Source of the DNA: Rhodothermales bacterium
GTDB taxonomy: Bacteria > Bacteroidota > Rhodothermia > Rhodothermales > JAHQVL01
Reading direction: 5' to 3'
DNA: 64,000 nucleotides
Assembly: GCA_041391505.1 (NCBI GenBank)
Contig: JAWKNW010000010.1
Location: 144,445-208,444 of the forward strand
Shown: one piece after another, positions 17,079-25,700 of the stretch
How positions within the stretch are numbered: position 1 is the first letter of the stretch
Layout: the number at the start of each line of letters is the position of its first letter
Program-made: the position numbers and the translations under genes
The notes under the pieces: generated by a model
The model's database searches: none
What the model was told of the DNA's origin: nothing
What the model saw: only the letters and a program-made list of their open reading frames with translations

Positions 17079-19403
17079 TTACCGCCGGCCGAACACCACG
17101 CTGAACCGCCCCCACGCCGTGACGGCCTGGCCGTTGAAGGTCGCCGGCGTGAACCGGGCGCCCTGCAGCGCGCGGACGACTTCCTCATCGCACCCGGCCC
17201 CGATCCCGTTGAGGACGCGCGCCGTCACAAAACGGCCGTTGGCATCCACCAGGTACTGGACGGTCACGCGCCCCGTGATGCCGGCGCTCGACGCCGCGAA
17301 TGGATATTTGATGTTGCGCCGCACGTCCGCCTCGCCGATCACCGCGATCGGGGTGTCCGGGGCGACGAAGTAGCCTTCGCCGTCCGTCACCTTGCCGATG
17401 CGCACCTTGAGCGAATCGGCAATCTCCTGCTGCCGGACATCGTCCTTCAGCTTCGCTTCGATGCGGGCCAGCTGGTCCGCCACATAGGTATCCATGGGCT
17501 TGATGCGCTGGGCCGACTGATACAGGTGCAGCGCGGCGGCGTGGAATCCGAGACGGATGAGGCTGTCGCCCTGGGCCCGGTAGTAGTTGAACTGCTCGTT
17601 CCGGATCTCGGCGGCCAGCTGTTCCGGGGTCAGCTGCGGCGGAACCGGGATGGAGTCGGCTTGCGCCGGCGCCGGCGTCGCTTCGGGCTCAGGCGGCGTG
17701 GCGGCGGCGGACGTCAGCTCCTCGCGGCGCACGGGAGGAGGCGCCTCGACCGGCTCGGGGCGAGACCCGGTTTGCTCGGGCGCGGGATCGGAGGCCGGCT
17801 CGGGCTCACGCCGGGTAGGGCTCGACTCGTTGCGGGTCGCCTCGTTGCGGGTCGACTCGTTGCGGGTCGCCTCGTTGCGGGCAGGCTCGGTGCGGGCCGG
17901 CTCGTCTTCGCGGTCGACGGCGGCGATAGGCGGTTCGGGGAGGTCGATGACCTCGTCCGGCACCGCCTCGGCCGACGCCTCGACCAGCGTGTCCACCGCC
18001 GGCAGCGCGGGCGCCACGATCGGCGCGATAGCCGCCGGCGCCGGCTCGACGGCCGCCTGCGCCTGGGCGGACGGGCCCGGAACCGGCTCCTGAGACAGGA
18101 AACGCTGCGAGATGCCCGGGGCGAAAAACACACCGCCGATGACGCCGATCATCGCCAGGAACACCACAGCCAGGATGCTCCCCACGAACACCTGCTGCCA
18201 CTTCACCATTTTCACGACGAGCTGTTCGAGCTCTTTTTCACGACCCGGGGCCGCGTCGGACGCCCGCGCACTCACGCGCTCGTGGCCGTTCGAGGCGACA
18301 TAGGTGGGCGTGGTGGGGACGATTTCTGAAGATTCACGTTGCATGGGCCTTTCCCCCTCTTGTTTTGCGGATCGGACGGGGCTGGTGGTTTCCATGTGCT
18401 CGACGGGGGCGGCGGGGGCGGCCGGCGTGGTGGCCACGATTTCGACATCGCTGTGCCAGATGGCGTCGCTGCTTGCTTCCTCGAGATCGACACCGACATG
18501 CAGCACCGGGCGCGACGCGTTGGCGCGCAGCCGGCGCGACGTCGTCTCGACGACCTCGCCAAGCAACGCGTTGAACGCGGCGGCCGACGAGGGCCGATCC
18601 GCCGGGTGATAGGCCAGCCCCATCTCCAGGACGCTCCTCAACTCGTTGGATATGCCGGAAGCCCGGTGCAGCGCCGTCTGGATGCGGCCGGCTTCCGAGG
18701 CCATCGCCAGGGCGGGCGGCACGCGGCCGGAAAGCATGTAGAGCAGCGTGGCGGAGCATCCGTAGACGTCCCACCAGGGTCCGTCCGGCGCGTCGTTGCC
18801 CGAAAGCTCCGGCGCGGAGAAGCCGGCGTGGATCGCTTCGGCGAGCGTCTCGCAGCGGCGCGCCAGCTTGAAGCGCGCGGCCTGGAACCCGAGCAGCACC
18901 GGCTGGCCGCTCATGGTCATGTAGATGGATTTCGGCGTGATGCCCGCATGGAACAGCCGGCGCGCGTGGCACACATCGAGCGCACCGAGCACGCTGCGGA
19001 TCACGCCCAGCGCGTCTTCCTCGGCGATCCGCCCCTGATGCTGGCGGATGTAGGCCGACAGCGAGGCGCCGGAGACGTAGTCGCTCACGCGGTAAACCGT
19101 CCCATTCTGCTTGAACTGGTCGGTGCACGATACGACGCGCGGGTGGTTGACCTCCATCAGCAGGGCTCCTTCCGCCAGGTAGGCGCCGAGGCCGTACTCG
19201 AAGAGCCTGGGGTTGCTCACCTCCAGGTTGGCGCCGTCGCGGGAGCGCTTGGCGAGGTGCAGCGGGTAATACTCGCGTACGACCGCCTCACGCTCCGTTT
19301 TCAGATCCCAGGCCAGGTAATTGACATCGTAGGGACCTACGTCGCCTACGACGCTCTGGATGGTATACCGACCGTTCAGGATACTTCCGTTGGAAAGGAT
19401 CAT
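17079..19403 (-). CDS. Pseudokinase fused to TonB C-terminal domain
   Basis: Start MILSNGSILN (19403) gives 774 residues. Residues 10-270 align with a Hanks-type kinase but the key residues are lost. The glycine loop is degenerate, and the ATP Lys is Arg (VVREYYP, residue 43). HRDxKPxN has become HAGITPKSI (152-160), without the catalytic Asp, and DFG has become GFQ in LLGFQAAR. It should not phosphorylate. A single membrane helix (VGSILAVVFLAMIGVIGGVF) follows near residue 410. Next is a long Pro/Ala/Glu periplasmic linker with pentapeptide repeats, a short TPR-like helical stretch, and a TonB C-terminal fold of about 95 residues at the end (YPFAASSAGITGRVTVQYLV, ALQGARFTPATFNGQ). This suggests a cytoplasmic signal sensor coupled to outer-membrane energisation or contact. 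No ExbB/ExbD gene is nearby. Confidence 0.88.
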   Translation of the reverse strand: MILSNGSILNGRYTIQSVVGDVGPYDVNYLAWDLKTEREAVVREYYPLHLAKRSRDGANLEVSNPRLFEYGLGAYLAEGALLMEVNHPRVVSCTDQFKQNGTVYRVSDYVSGASLSAYIRQHQGRIAEEDALGVIRSVLGALDVCHARRLFHAGITPKSIYMTMSGQPVLLGFQAARFKLARRCETLAEAIHAGFSAPELSGNDAPDGPWWDVYGCSATLLYMLSGRVPPALAMASEAGRIQTALHRASGISNELRSVLEMGLAYHPADRPSSAAAFNALLGEVVETTSRRLRANASRPVLHVGVDLEEASSDAIWHSDVEIVATTPAAPAAPVEHMETTSPVRSAKQEGERPMQRESSEIVPTTPTYVASNGHERVSARASDAAPGREKELEQLVVKMVKWQQVFVGSILAVVFLAMIGVIGGVFFAPGISQRFLSQEPVPGPSAQAQAAVEPAPAAIAPIVAPALPAVDTLVEASAEAVPDEVIDLPEPPIAAVDREDEPARTEPARNEATRNESTRNEATRNESSPTRREPEPASDPAPEQTGSRPEPVEAPPPVRREELTSAAATPPEPEATPAPAQADSIPVPPQLTPEQLAAEIRNEQFNYYRAQGDSLIRLGFHAAALHLYQSAQRIKPMDTYVADQLARIEAKLKDDVRQQEIADSLKVRIGKVTDGEGYFVAPDTPIAVIGEADVRRNIKYPFAASSAGITGRVTVQYLVDANGRFVTARVLNGIGAGCDEEVVRALQGARFTPATFNGQAVTAWGRFSVVFGRR
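17824..17898 (-). repeat. 15-bp in-frame tandem repeat in pseudokinase/TonB linker
   Basis: Five consecutive 15-bp units based on GACTCGTTGCGGGTC (plus-strand spelling; first three at 17824, 17839, 17854) encode the pentapeptide N-E-x-T-R in the periplasmic linker. The last unit is degenerate (PARNE, TEPAR). Being in frame, slippage would change linker length without breaking the gene. Confidence 0.9.
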
Positions 19404-19824
19404 GGTTTCCGTAGAAGACTCGATGTGGATGTGTTTGCGAGGGGAAGCACCCGGCCACGCAGCCCCACGGGAGCCATGCGGCGCGTATCGAATCGGGCGG
19501 AAGGCATGCCTGAGTACCCACGAGATGTGCAAGCCGGCGCAACGCGTCGAGCGACGCAGCGCCTGCTGGTGGGAACTAAACGAAAAGCCCTGCCTCCGCT
19601 ACAGCCCGACGGCTCCGGGAGCACAAATGAACAGCTACCTACAAATAACGGCACGCCTCCCCCACGCCGGCGTGGTTATTTAGGCATTCACTTACGTAAC
19701 CTTAGGCGTATCCACGGGATGCTTTTGGCGCAGGCGCCGGCGCACGATATGTCGGTCGATTTCCTCGGGAATCGTATCTTGGCCCTCAGCCCTCACCTGC
19801 CGGCTCTCCCACCAAAGCGCTCCC
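19404..19824. other. Intergenic region between pseudokinase and LarA-like genes
   Basis: There is no convincing gene in these 421 bp. It is the divergent upstream region of two genes. One hairpin is visible: AATAAC(GG)CACGCC at 19644-19657 pairs with GGCGTGGTTATT at 19669-19680, with a GG bulge. Promoters could not be placed with confidence. Confidence 0.45.
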
Positions 19825-21093
19825 ATGTTCGATACGTCACGCCTCACCATCTCGGGCGGTCTCGCGATCCCCATCCCCGCCATGGCCCGCGTACGGCAAA
19901 CGTTCGAGGCCCGCGAGCTGCCCGATGTGGCCGCCGCCGTACGGTCCGAAGTGCTGTCGCCGGCCATCCGCAGCCGCATCACCCCCGGCGCTTCCATCGC
20001 CGTCGGCGTAGGCAGCCGGGGCATATCCAACCTGGAAGCGGCCGTCGGCGCGCTGGTGGCGGCCATCAAGGAGGCCGGCGCGAACCCCTTCATTTTCCCC
20101 GCCATGGGCAGCCACGGCGGCGCCACCGCCGCCGGCCAGACGCAGGTGCTCGCCGACTACGGCATCACCGAAGCCCGCGTCGGCGCGCCGATTCGGGCGA
20201 CGATGGATACCGTCGAGATCGTCCGCATGGCTGACGGCACCCCGCTCCACATGGATCGCCACGCCCACGAAGCCGACGGCGTCGTGCTCATCAACCGGGT
20301 CAAGCCGCACACCACCGTGCGCGGCCCCATCCAGAGCGGGGTCATCAAGATGATGGTGATCGGGATGGGGAAGATCGCGGGAGCCACCATCATGCACACG
20401 GACCACGGGATGGACCGGTTCGCGGAGGTGTTGCCCCGTGCCGCCGCGGCGCTGATGGAGCGGATCCCGTTCCTCTTCGGCGTCGCGCTCGTCGAGGACG
20501 CCTATGAACACACGGCGCACGTCGAGGCCATCCTGCCCGAGCGCTTGCTGGACCGGGAAGTCGAACTCCAGGCCCTCGCCAACGACCAGATGCCGCGTCT
20601 CCTCTTCGAGGAGATCGACGTGCTGGTGATCGACCGGATAGGCAAGGAAATCAGCGGCTCCGGGTTCGATCCCAACGTCGCCGGCCGCAACAGCCGCGGC
20701 GTCACCGGCTTCGACCGGCCCCGGGTGCAAAAAGTGGTTTTGCTCGACCTCACCGACCAGACGCACGGCAATGCCACCGGCGTCGGGCAGGCCGATGTCA
20801 TCACCCGCCGGCTGCTCAACCGGATCGACTTCAGCACGACCTACGCGAACGTGATCACGAGCGCCTACCTCGACGGCGGCGCCATCCCCATCGTGATGGA
20901 CACCGCCGACGACGCGGTGCGCCTCGCCGTGAAAACCCTCCTCCGCGTCAAACCGGAGCGCGCCCGCATCGTCCGCATCCAGGACACGCTCCACATCTCG
21001 GAGATCCACGTCTCCGAACCGATGCTGGACGAGGTGCGCCGCAACCCGAACCTGGACCTGATCTCCCCGCCGGCACCAATGGACTGGGGGTGA
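19825..21093 (+). CDS. LarA-like (DUF2088) lactate racemase-family protein
   Basis: The 422-residue protein has the LarA N-terminal domain signatures MGSHGGATAAGQ, NRVKPHTTVRGP and MVIGMGKIAGATIMH. Characterised LarA enzymes are racemases of 2-hydroxy acids that carry a nickel-pincer nucleotide on a Lys, with His residues doing proton transfer. The K and H of NRVKPHT and the H of SHGG are candidates here. No larB, larC or larE cofactor genes lie in the window, so they would be elsewhere or the cofactor differs. The GntP-type permease downstream on the same strand suggests a hydroxy-acid or sugar-acid substrate. Substrate assignment is inference. Confidence 0.8.
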   Translation: MFDTSRLTISGGLAIPIPAMARVRQTFEARELPDVAAAVRSEVLSPAIRSRITPGASIAVGVGSRGISNLEAAVGALVAAIKEAGANPFIFPAMGSHGGATAAGQTQVLADYGITEARVGAPIRATMDTVEIVRMADGTPLHMDRHAHEADGVVLINRVKPHTTVRGPIQSGVIKMMVIGMGKIAGATIMHTDHGMDRFAEVLPRAAAALMERIPFLFGVALVEDAYEHTAHVEAILPERLLDREVELQALANDQMPRLLFEEIDVLVIDRIGKEISGSGFDPNVAGRNSRGVTGFDRPRVQKVVLLDLTDQTHGNATGVGQADVITRRLLNRIDFSTTYANVITSAYLDGGAIPIVMDTADDAVRLAVKTLLRVKPERARIVRIQDTLHISEIHVSEPMLDEVRRNPNLDLISPPAPMDWG

Positions 21094-21171
21094 TCGGTAT
21101 GGTAGATCGTACATCGAATATTGTGACCGATCATACGCACCATAGCCTCAGGTCTTCCGATGGAGGGCACA

Positions 21172-21244
21172 GGGATGCAGGATGCAGGATCACGATAAAC
21201 ACACGGTTTTTCGGTAAACATCCTGCATCGTGTATCCCGTATCC
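21172..21244. repeat. Heptad snapback repeat (GGATGCA type)
   Basis: The left arm is built of 7-bp steps (GGATGCA, GGATGCA, GGATCAC). The right arm has the same spacing inverted (ATCCTGC, ATCGTGT, ATCCCGT). GATGCAGGAT at 21181-21190 pairs perfectly with ATCCTGCATC at 21220-21229. It lies in the 223-bp gap between the LarA-like and permease genes. It may act on RNA structure or termination. Confidence 0.8.
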
Positions 21245-21279
21245 ATAGATCGCCTCGCTACCGTGCATAACGTCACATC

Positions 21280-21316
21280 GGAAATCGGAAATCGCTAATC
21301 TGTAATCCCTAATCCC
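21280..21316. repeat. Heptad repeat abutting permease start codon
   Basis: Five 7-bp units ending in ATC (GGAAATC, GGAAATC, GCTAATC, TGTAATC, CCTAATC) run straight into the ATG at 21317. They occupy the whole translation-initiation region, where a ribosome-binding site would normally be. No Shine-Dalgarno is visible. Confidence 0.75.
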
Positions 21317-22693
21317 ATGACCGCCGCGCCCTACTGGCCTTTTGTCGTGCTGATCCTCGGGATCGCCTTTGTCGTGTACCTGATCGCGGTCGCCCGCATC
21401 CATGCGTTTCTGGCGCTGATGCTCGCGGCGGTGTGCGTGGGGCTGCTGAGCCATACGCTGCCGGGCGACGCTTCGCTGGCGCACATCGTGCGGGCGGTGG
21501 AGATCCCGATGCGGGAATTCGGGGTGGTCGCCGGCCAGATCACCTTTGTCATCGCGCTCGCGGCCATCATCGGCACGGCGATGCTCGAAAGCGGGGCGGC
21601 GGACCGGATCGTCAACTCCCTGGTCGGCGCGATGGGCGAGTCGCGGGCCGCCATCGCGCTGTTCGCGAGCGGCTTCATCATCAGCATCCCCGTGTTTTTC
21701 GACACGGTCTTTTTCCTCCTCCTCCCCCTCGTGCTCGCGCTGCGGATGCGGACGGGCAAGGACTACATCCTGCTCGTGATGGCCGTCGCCGGCGGCGCCG
21801 CCGTCACCCACCACCTGGTGCCGCCTACGCCGGGCCCGCTCATCATGTCGGAGACGCTGGGCGTCGACCTCGGGGTGACGATCATGGCCGGCCTGGCCGC
21901 CGGCATCCTGCCCGGCATCGCCGCCTATGCCATGGGCGCCCGCATCAACCGCAAACTCGGCGTCACCTTCCAGCCGTCCGGACTCGTCGCGCTGGAACCC
22001 CGGCCGCGGGAGGACGGGTGGACGCCCGGACTCCTCCTGTCGCTGGCGCCGGTGGTGCTGCCGGTCCTCCTCATCAGCTCGGCGACCGTGGCGACGGCGA
22101 TGGGGACGGACGTGCCGGCGATCGCCTTTGCCGGCAACAAGAACGTGGCGATGTTTGTCGGCACGGTGATTTCGCTCTGGCTCTGGGCCCGGCGGAAGGG
22201 CTGGGGGATTCGCGAGGTAGGAGGAGCGATGGGCGAGCCGTTGCAGGTGGCCGGCGTGATCATCCTGATCACCTGCGCCGGCGGCGCGTTCGGGGCGATG
22301 ATCAAACTCTCCGGCATCGGCGACGCCATCCAGTGGGCCACGGCCGACCTGCCGGTCAGCTACATCCTCCTCGCGTGGCTCATCGCGGCGGTGATGAAAA
22401 TCGCCCAGGGGTCGGGGACGGTGTCGATGATCACAACCTCCAGCATCATGTTCGCGCTGATCGGGAACGGCGCCGACCTGCCCTACCATCCCATCTACAT
22501 CCTGCTCGCCATCGGCTTCGGCGCCATGGTGGTGACGTGGATGAACGACAGCGGCTTCTGGGTCGTGGCCCGCATGAGCGGCCTCACCGAACGCGAAACC
22601 CTGCAGACCTGGACAGTCACCCTGGCCACCATCGGGGTGGTCGGGCTGCTGGAGGTGCTCATCATGGCCGCGGTCTGGCCCATGAAGGTTTGA
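21317..22693 (+). CDS. GntP-family permease
   Basis: The 458-residue protein is hydrophobic throughout, with about 12 membrane segments. It matches the GntP/DsdX layout: HAFLALMLAAVCVGLL near the N-terminus, AIIGTAMLESGAADRIV, IPVFFDTVFFLLLPL, HHLVPPTPGPLI, AQGSGTVSMITTSSIM and WMNDSGFWV. Characterised members are proton symporters for gluconate, related aldonates or D-serine. It follows the LarA-like gene on the same strand and may import that enzyme's substrate. The stop codon TGA is itself part of the heptad snapback repeat beginning at 22687. Confidence 0.9.
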   Translation: MTAAPYWPFVVLILGIAFVVYLIAVARIHAFLALMLAAVCVGLLSHTLPGDASLAHIVRAVEIPMREFGVVAGQITFVIALAAIIGTAMLESGAADRIVNSLVGAMGESRAAIALFASGFIISIPVFFDTVFFLLLPLVLALRMRTGKDYILLVMAVAGGAAVTHHLVPPTPGPLIMSETLGVDLGVTIMAGLAAGILPGIAAYAMGARINRKLGVTFQPSGLVALEPRPREDGWTPGLLLSLAPVVLPVLLISSATVATAMGTDVPAIAFAGNKNVAMFVGTVISLWLWARRKGWGIREVGGAMGEPLQVAGVIILITCAGGAFGAMIKLSGIGDAIQWATADLPVSYILLAWLIAAVMKIAQGSGTVSMITTSSIMFALIGNGADLPYHPIYILLAIGFGAMVVTWMNDSGFWVVARMSGLTERETLQTWTVTLATIGVVGLLEVLIMAAVWPMKV

Positions 22694-22775
22694 GGTTTGA
22701 GGTTCAAGGTTCGAAGTTCGAGGTTCAACGTGTTTTTCCCTTGAACCTTGAACCTCGAACCTTAAGCCTTGACTC
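22687..22775. repeat. Heptad snapback repeat (GGTTCAA type) joining two convergent genes
   Basis: The left arm has six 7-bp units (GGTTTGA twice, GGTTCAA, GGTTCGA, AGTTCGA, GGTTCAA; 22687-22728). The right arm has inverted units (TTGAACC twice, TCGAACC, TTAAGCC, TTGACTC) from 22741. GTTCGAGGTTCAA at 22716-22728 pairs perfectly with TTGAACCTCGAAC at 22748-22760 around a T-containing loop. The stops of both convergent genes (TGA at 22691-22693 and, on the minus strand, TAA at 22762-22764) lie inside the arms. It probably works as a bidirectional terminator or 3'-end stabiliser. Confidence 0.85.
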
Positions 22776-25700
22776 TCATCAGGAACGCGATCAGATCGAG
22801 CACTTCCGCATCCGTGAGGGTATCCAGCAGTCCTTCCGGCATCAGCGAGGCGGTGGAGGTTTCGATCGACTGGATGGCCGAGCGGTCGACGACCACGGCA
22901 TCCTGGCCGACCACGCGGAGGGTGACCGCGCGCTCGGTTTCGCCGGTAAGGTTGCCCATGTAGGTCCGCCCGTCGTGCGTCGTGACGATCACCATCCGGT
23001 AGTCGTCCTGGATGACCTCGCTCGGGTTGATGATGTTATCGAGCAGGTAGTCGATATTCGTGCGATTGGAGCCCGTCAGGTCTGGCCCGACGGCGCCCCC
23101 CGCGCCGTTGATCGCGTGGCACGCGCCGCAGGTGCGCTGGAAGACGGCCTCGCCGCGATCCGGATGCGCGCCGGCCAGCGCCTGGTCGGTCAGCAGCGCG
23201 CGGTACTTCCGGTAGGCCGCCTCGTTGCGCAGCGCGAGGTCGTCGATCGGACCCCAGACTTCTACAAACCCGTTGCCCACCACGCGGCGCAGCTGCCGGG
23301 CGATATACGCCGGCACCTCGGCCCTGGGCACCGTGCCCAACTTCAACGCCTCGGTGAGGACGCGGCCGTGCACGGGGCGCGAGGCGAACGCCCGGAGCGC
23401 TTCGGCTTTTTCCGCCGCGTCGAACCCGGGGTAGCGCTGGAGCAGCATCTGGCTGAGCGCGCCGTCGTCGTAGGCCCCGACGGCGCGGATCGCCTGGATG
23501 CGCAGGGCGGGGTCGTCCATGAGCCGGCCGATTTCCGGCGCCAGTTCGGGCCGTTGCCGGCCGGCGAGGCCCGCGATGGCGTTCTGCCGCTGGTCCGCCG
23601 GCGCGGAGGGGTCGGATAACGAAGCGAGCATGGCCTGCACCGCCTCGGCGTCGCCGAAGAGCTGGGCCACTTCGAGCGCGAGCGGCGCGGCGTCCGCCTG
23701 TTTCTGCAGTCGGGGATACAGCTCGGCCCATCCGGCCGGCGTGTCGACGTCGGCGCGGCCTTCAAGCGCGTCGCGGAGCCCTTTCAGCATCGCCGGACGC
23801 GCCGAGGCGTTGGCCTCCAGGCCGTCGAACAGCGGCTCGAACAGGTTGCCGTCCGCCGCGCGGCGGGCGATGTATTCGGCGATCAGGGGGATCTTCGCGA
23901 GGCCGGCGAGCTCCATCGCGCGCGCGGGATCGCTCGGCACCAGCGGCTCGATCCCGAACCACAACATGAGCGGGATGTTGGCGTCGCCGGCATCCTGTGC
24001 CTGCTGCACGAGGCCGCGGGCCATATCCCAGCGCGACGCCAGATCGATACGCTGCAGGGCCGCCGCGAGGTATTTGCGCACCACCGGCGACCGGTCAAGC
24101 CGGCCCATCCGCATGAACTGGTTCAGCGCCTCGCTGTCCGGCGTTCCATCTTCGGTAAGCAGCTGAATCGCCCAGGCGCGGACGTATTCGTCGCGATCCT
24201 CCAGGGCTTCCTTGAGCAGGTCGGGCGTGGCGAGGCCGGTCACGTGGAGCGTCCACAACGCGCGCAGGCGATGATCCGCGTTGGACTCGTCGTCGTAGAT
24301 CGAGGCCAGGGCCGACTGCGCCGCCTCGCCGAGCGGGCGTTGCGAGGCGCGGTACTCGAGGATGACGCGGGCGCGGCGGGCGTGCCAGTCGCTCGGGCTG
24401 CGCTGGAGCCGCACGAGGTCGAGGTCCGATTTCTCGCCCAGGTCGTCATACCGCCCTTCCCACGGCTCCGCGAGGGATGCTTCGGGGGCGATGCGGAAGA
24501 TGCGGCCGGTGTCCTTGTCGAGGACGTCCTTGCCGCAGATGTCGGCATCGTGCCAGTCGAGCACGTACACGTCGCCTCCCGGACCGATCTCCATGCTGAA
24601 GCCGATCCACTGCGCGTTGTTCGCGAGCAGGAAGTCCTCGCCGTGGCTGGCCACGAAACCGGAGCCTTTCGGGGTGAGGATGTCGGTCAGGACGGCGTGT
24701 TCGTGGATGTTGGCCATGAAGAGCCGGCCGCGCTGCTCCTCAGGGAAGGCGTCCGACTGATAGATCCGCGCGCCGCCGTGGGCCGAGCGGTGGCGGTGGT
24801 CGACGATGGTCTGGATGTCGCTGTAGACATAGGGATTGAAGTGCCGGCCGCCCTGGCGCTGGTAGATCCCGCCCGGGATCACGTGAAACATGTGCGGGAT
24901 GACGCACGCGCTGATGAAAAGCTGCCCCTTCGCGTCGTAGTCGATCCCCCAGGGGTTGCTGAATCCGTGCGCGACGACCTCGAACCGGTCCTTCACCGGA
25001 TGGTAGCGCCACACCCCGCCGTCGATGTCGACGCCGTCGCGTTCCAGCAGATCGTCCGGAAACGGCTCGCCGTGTCGGTAGAGCCGGTCGTTCCCGTCGG
25101 GCTTGCGGATCTTCGACGGCGTGGCGAACCCTTCGAGCCCGTAGAGCCAGCCATCTGGCCCCCAGTGCAGGCTGTTGATCGTCTCGTGCCGGTCGCGGAT
25201 GCCCCATCCCGTCAGGAGGATCTCGATGTCGTCTTCATCGGCCCGGTCGTCGCGGTCGCGGTCCGGCACAAAGAGCAGGTTGGGTGGCGCGCCCAGGAAG
25301 AGGCCGTCGAAGCCGACAGCGATGGCGGACGGGAACGGGATGCCTTCCAGAAACACCTTCCGGCTGTCGGCCACGCCATCGTGATCGGTATCTTCGATGA
25401 TGAGGATGCGGCTGTCGCCCGAGTTGGAGAAGCCGGAGCCGCGGGATTCGTAGTCGCGGTTTTCGGCGACCCACATCCGGCCGCGATCGTCCCACGCGAA
25501 GGCCATCGGCTGGGTGATCATCGGCTCGGCGGCCCAGGGGTTGACGGTATAGCCTTCCGGTATCGTCATCTCCTCGACGGCCCGCTGCGGCGTCAGGAAC
25601 TCCGCGTCGAGCCCTTCCTGCTGGGCGATGCCCCAGAGGGAGGCGGTTGAATACATCCCCTCGTCGCCGCTATAGGTTTGCCAGGCCTGGGTGAGCGCGA

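Noticed and set aside
18339..19824. Long plus-strand frame through the pseudokinase and into the LarA-like gene
   Set aside because: It is Arg/Gly-rich, without domains, and crosses two clear genes in the wrong frame or strand.
22701..22760. tRNA-like T-loop words (GGTTCGA, GTTCGAGGTTC)
   Set aside because: They are units of the heptad snapback; no acceptor stem, anticodon arm or CCA context can be folded.
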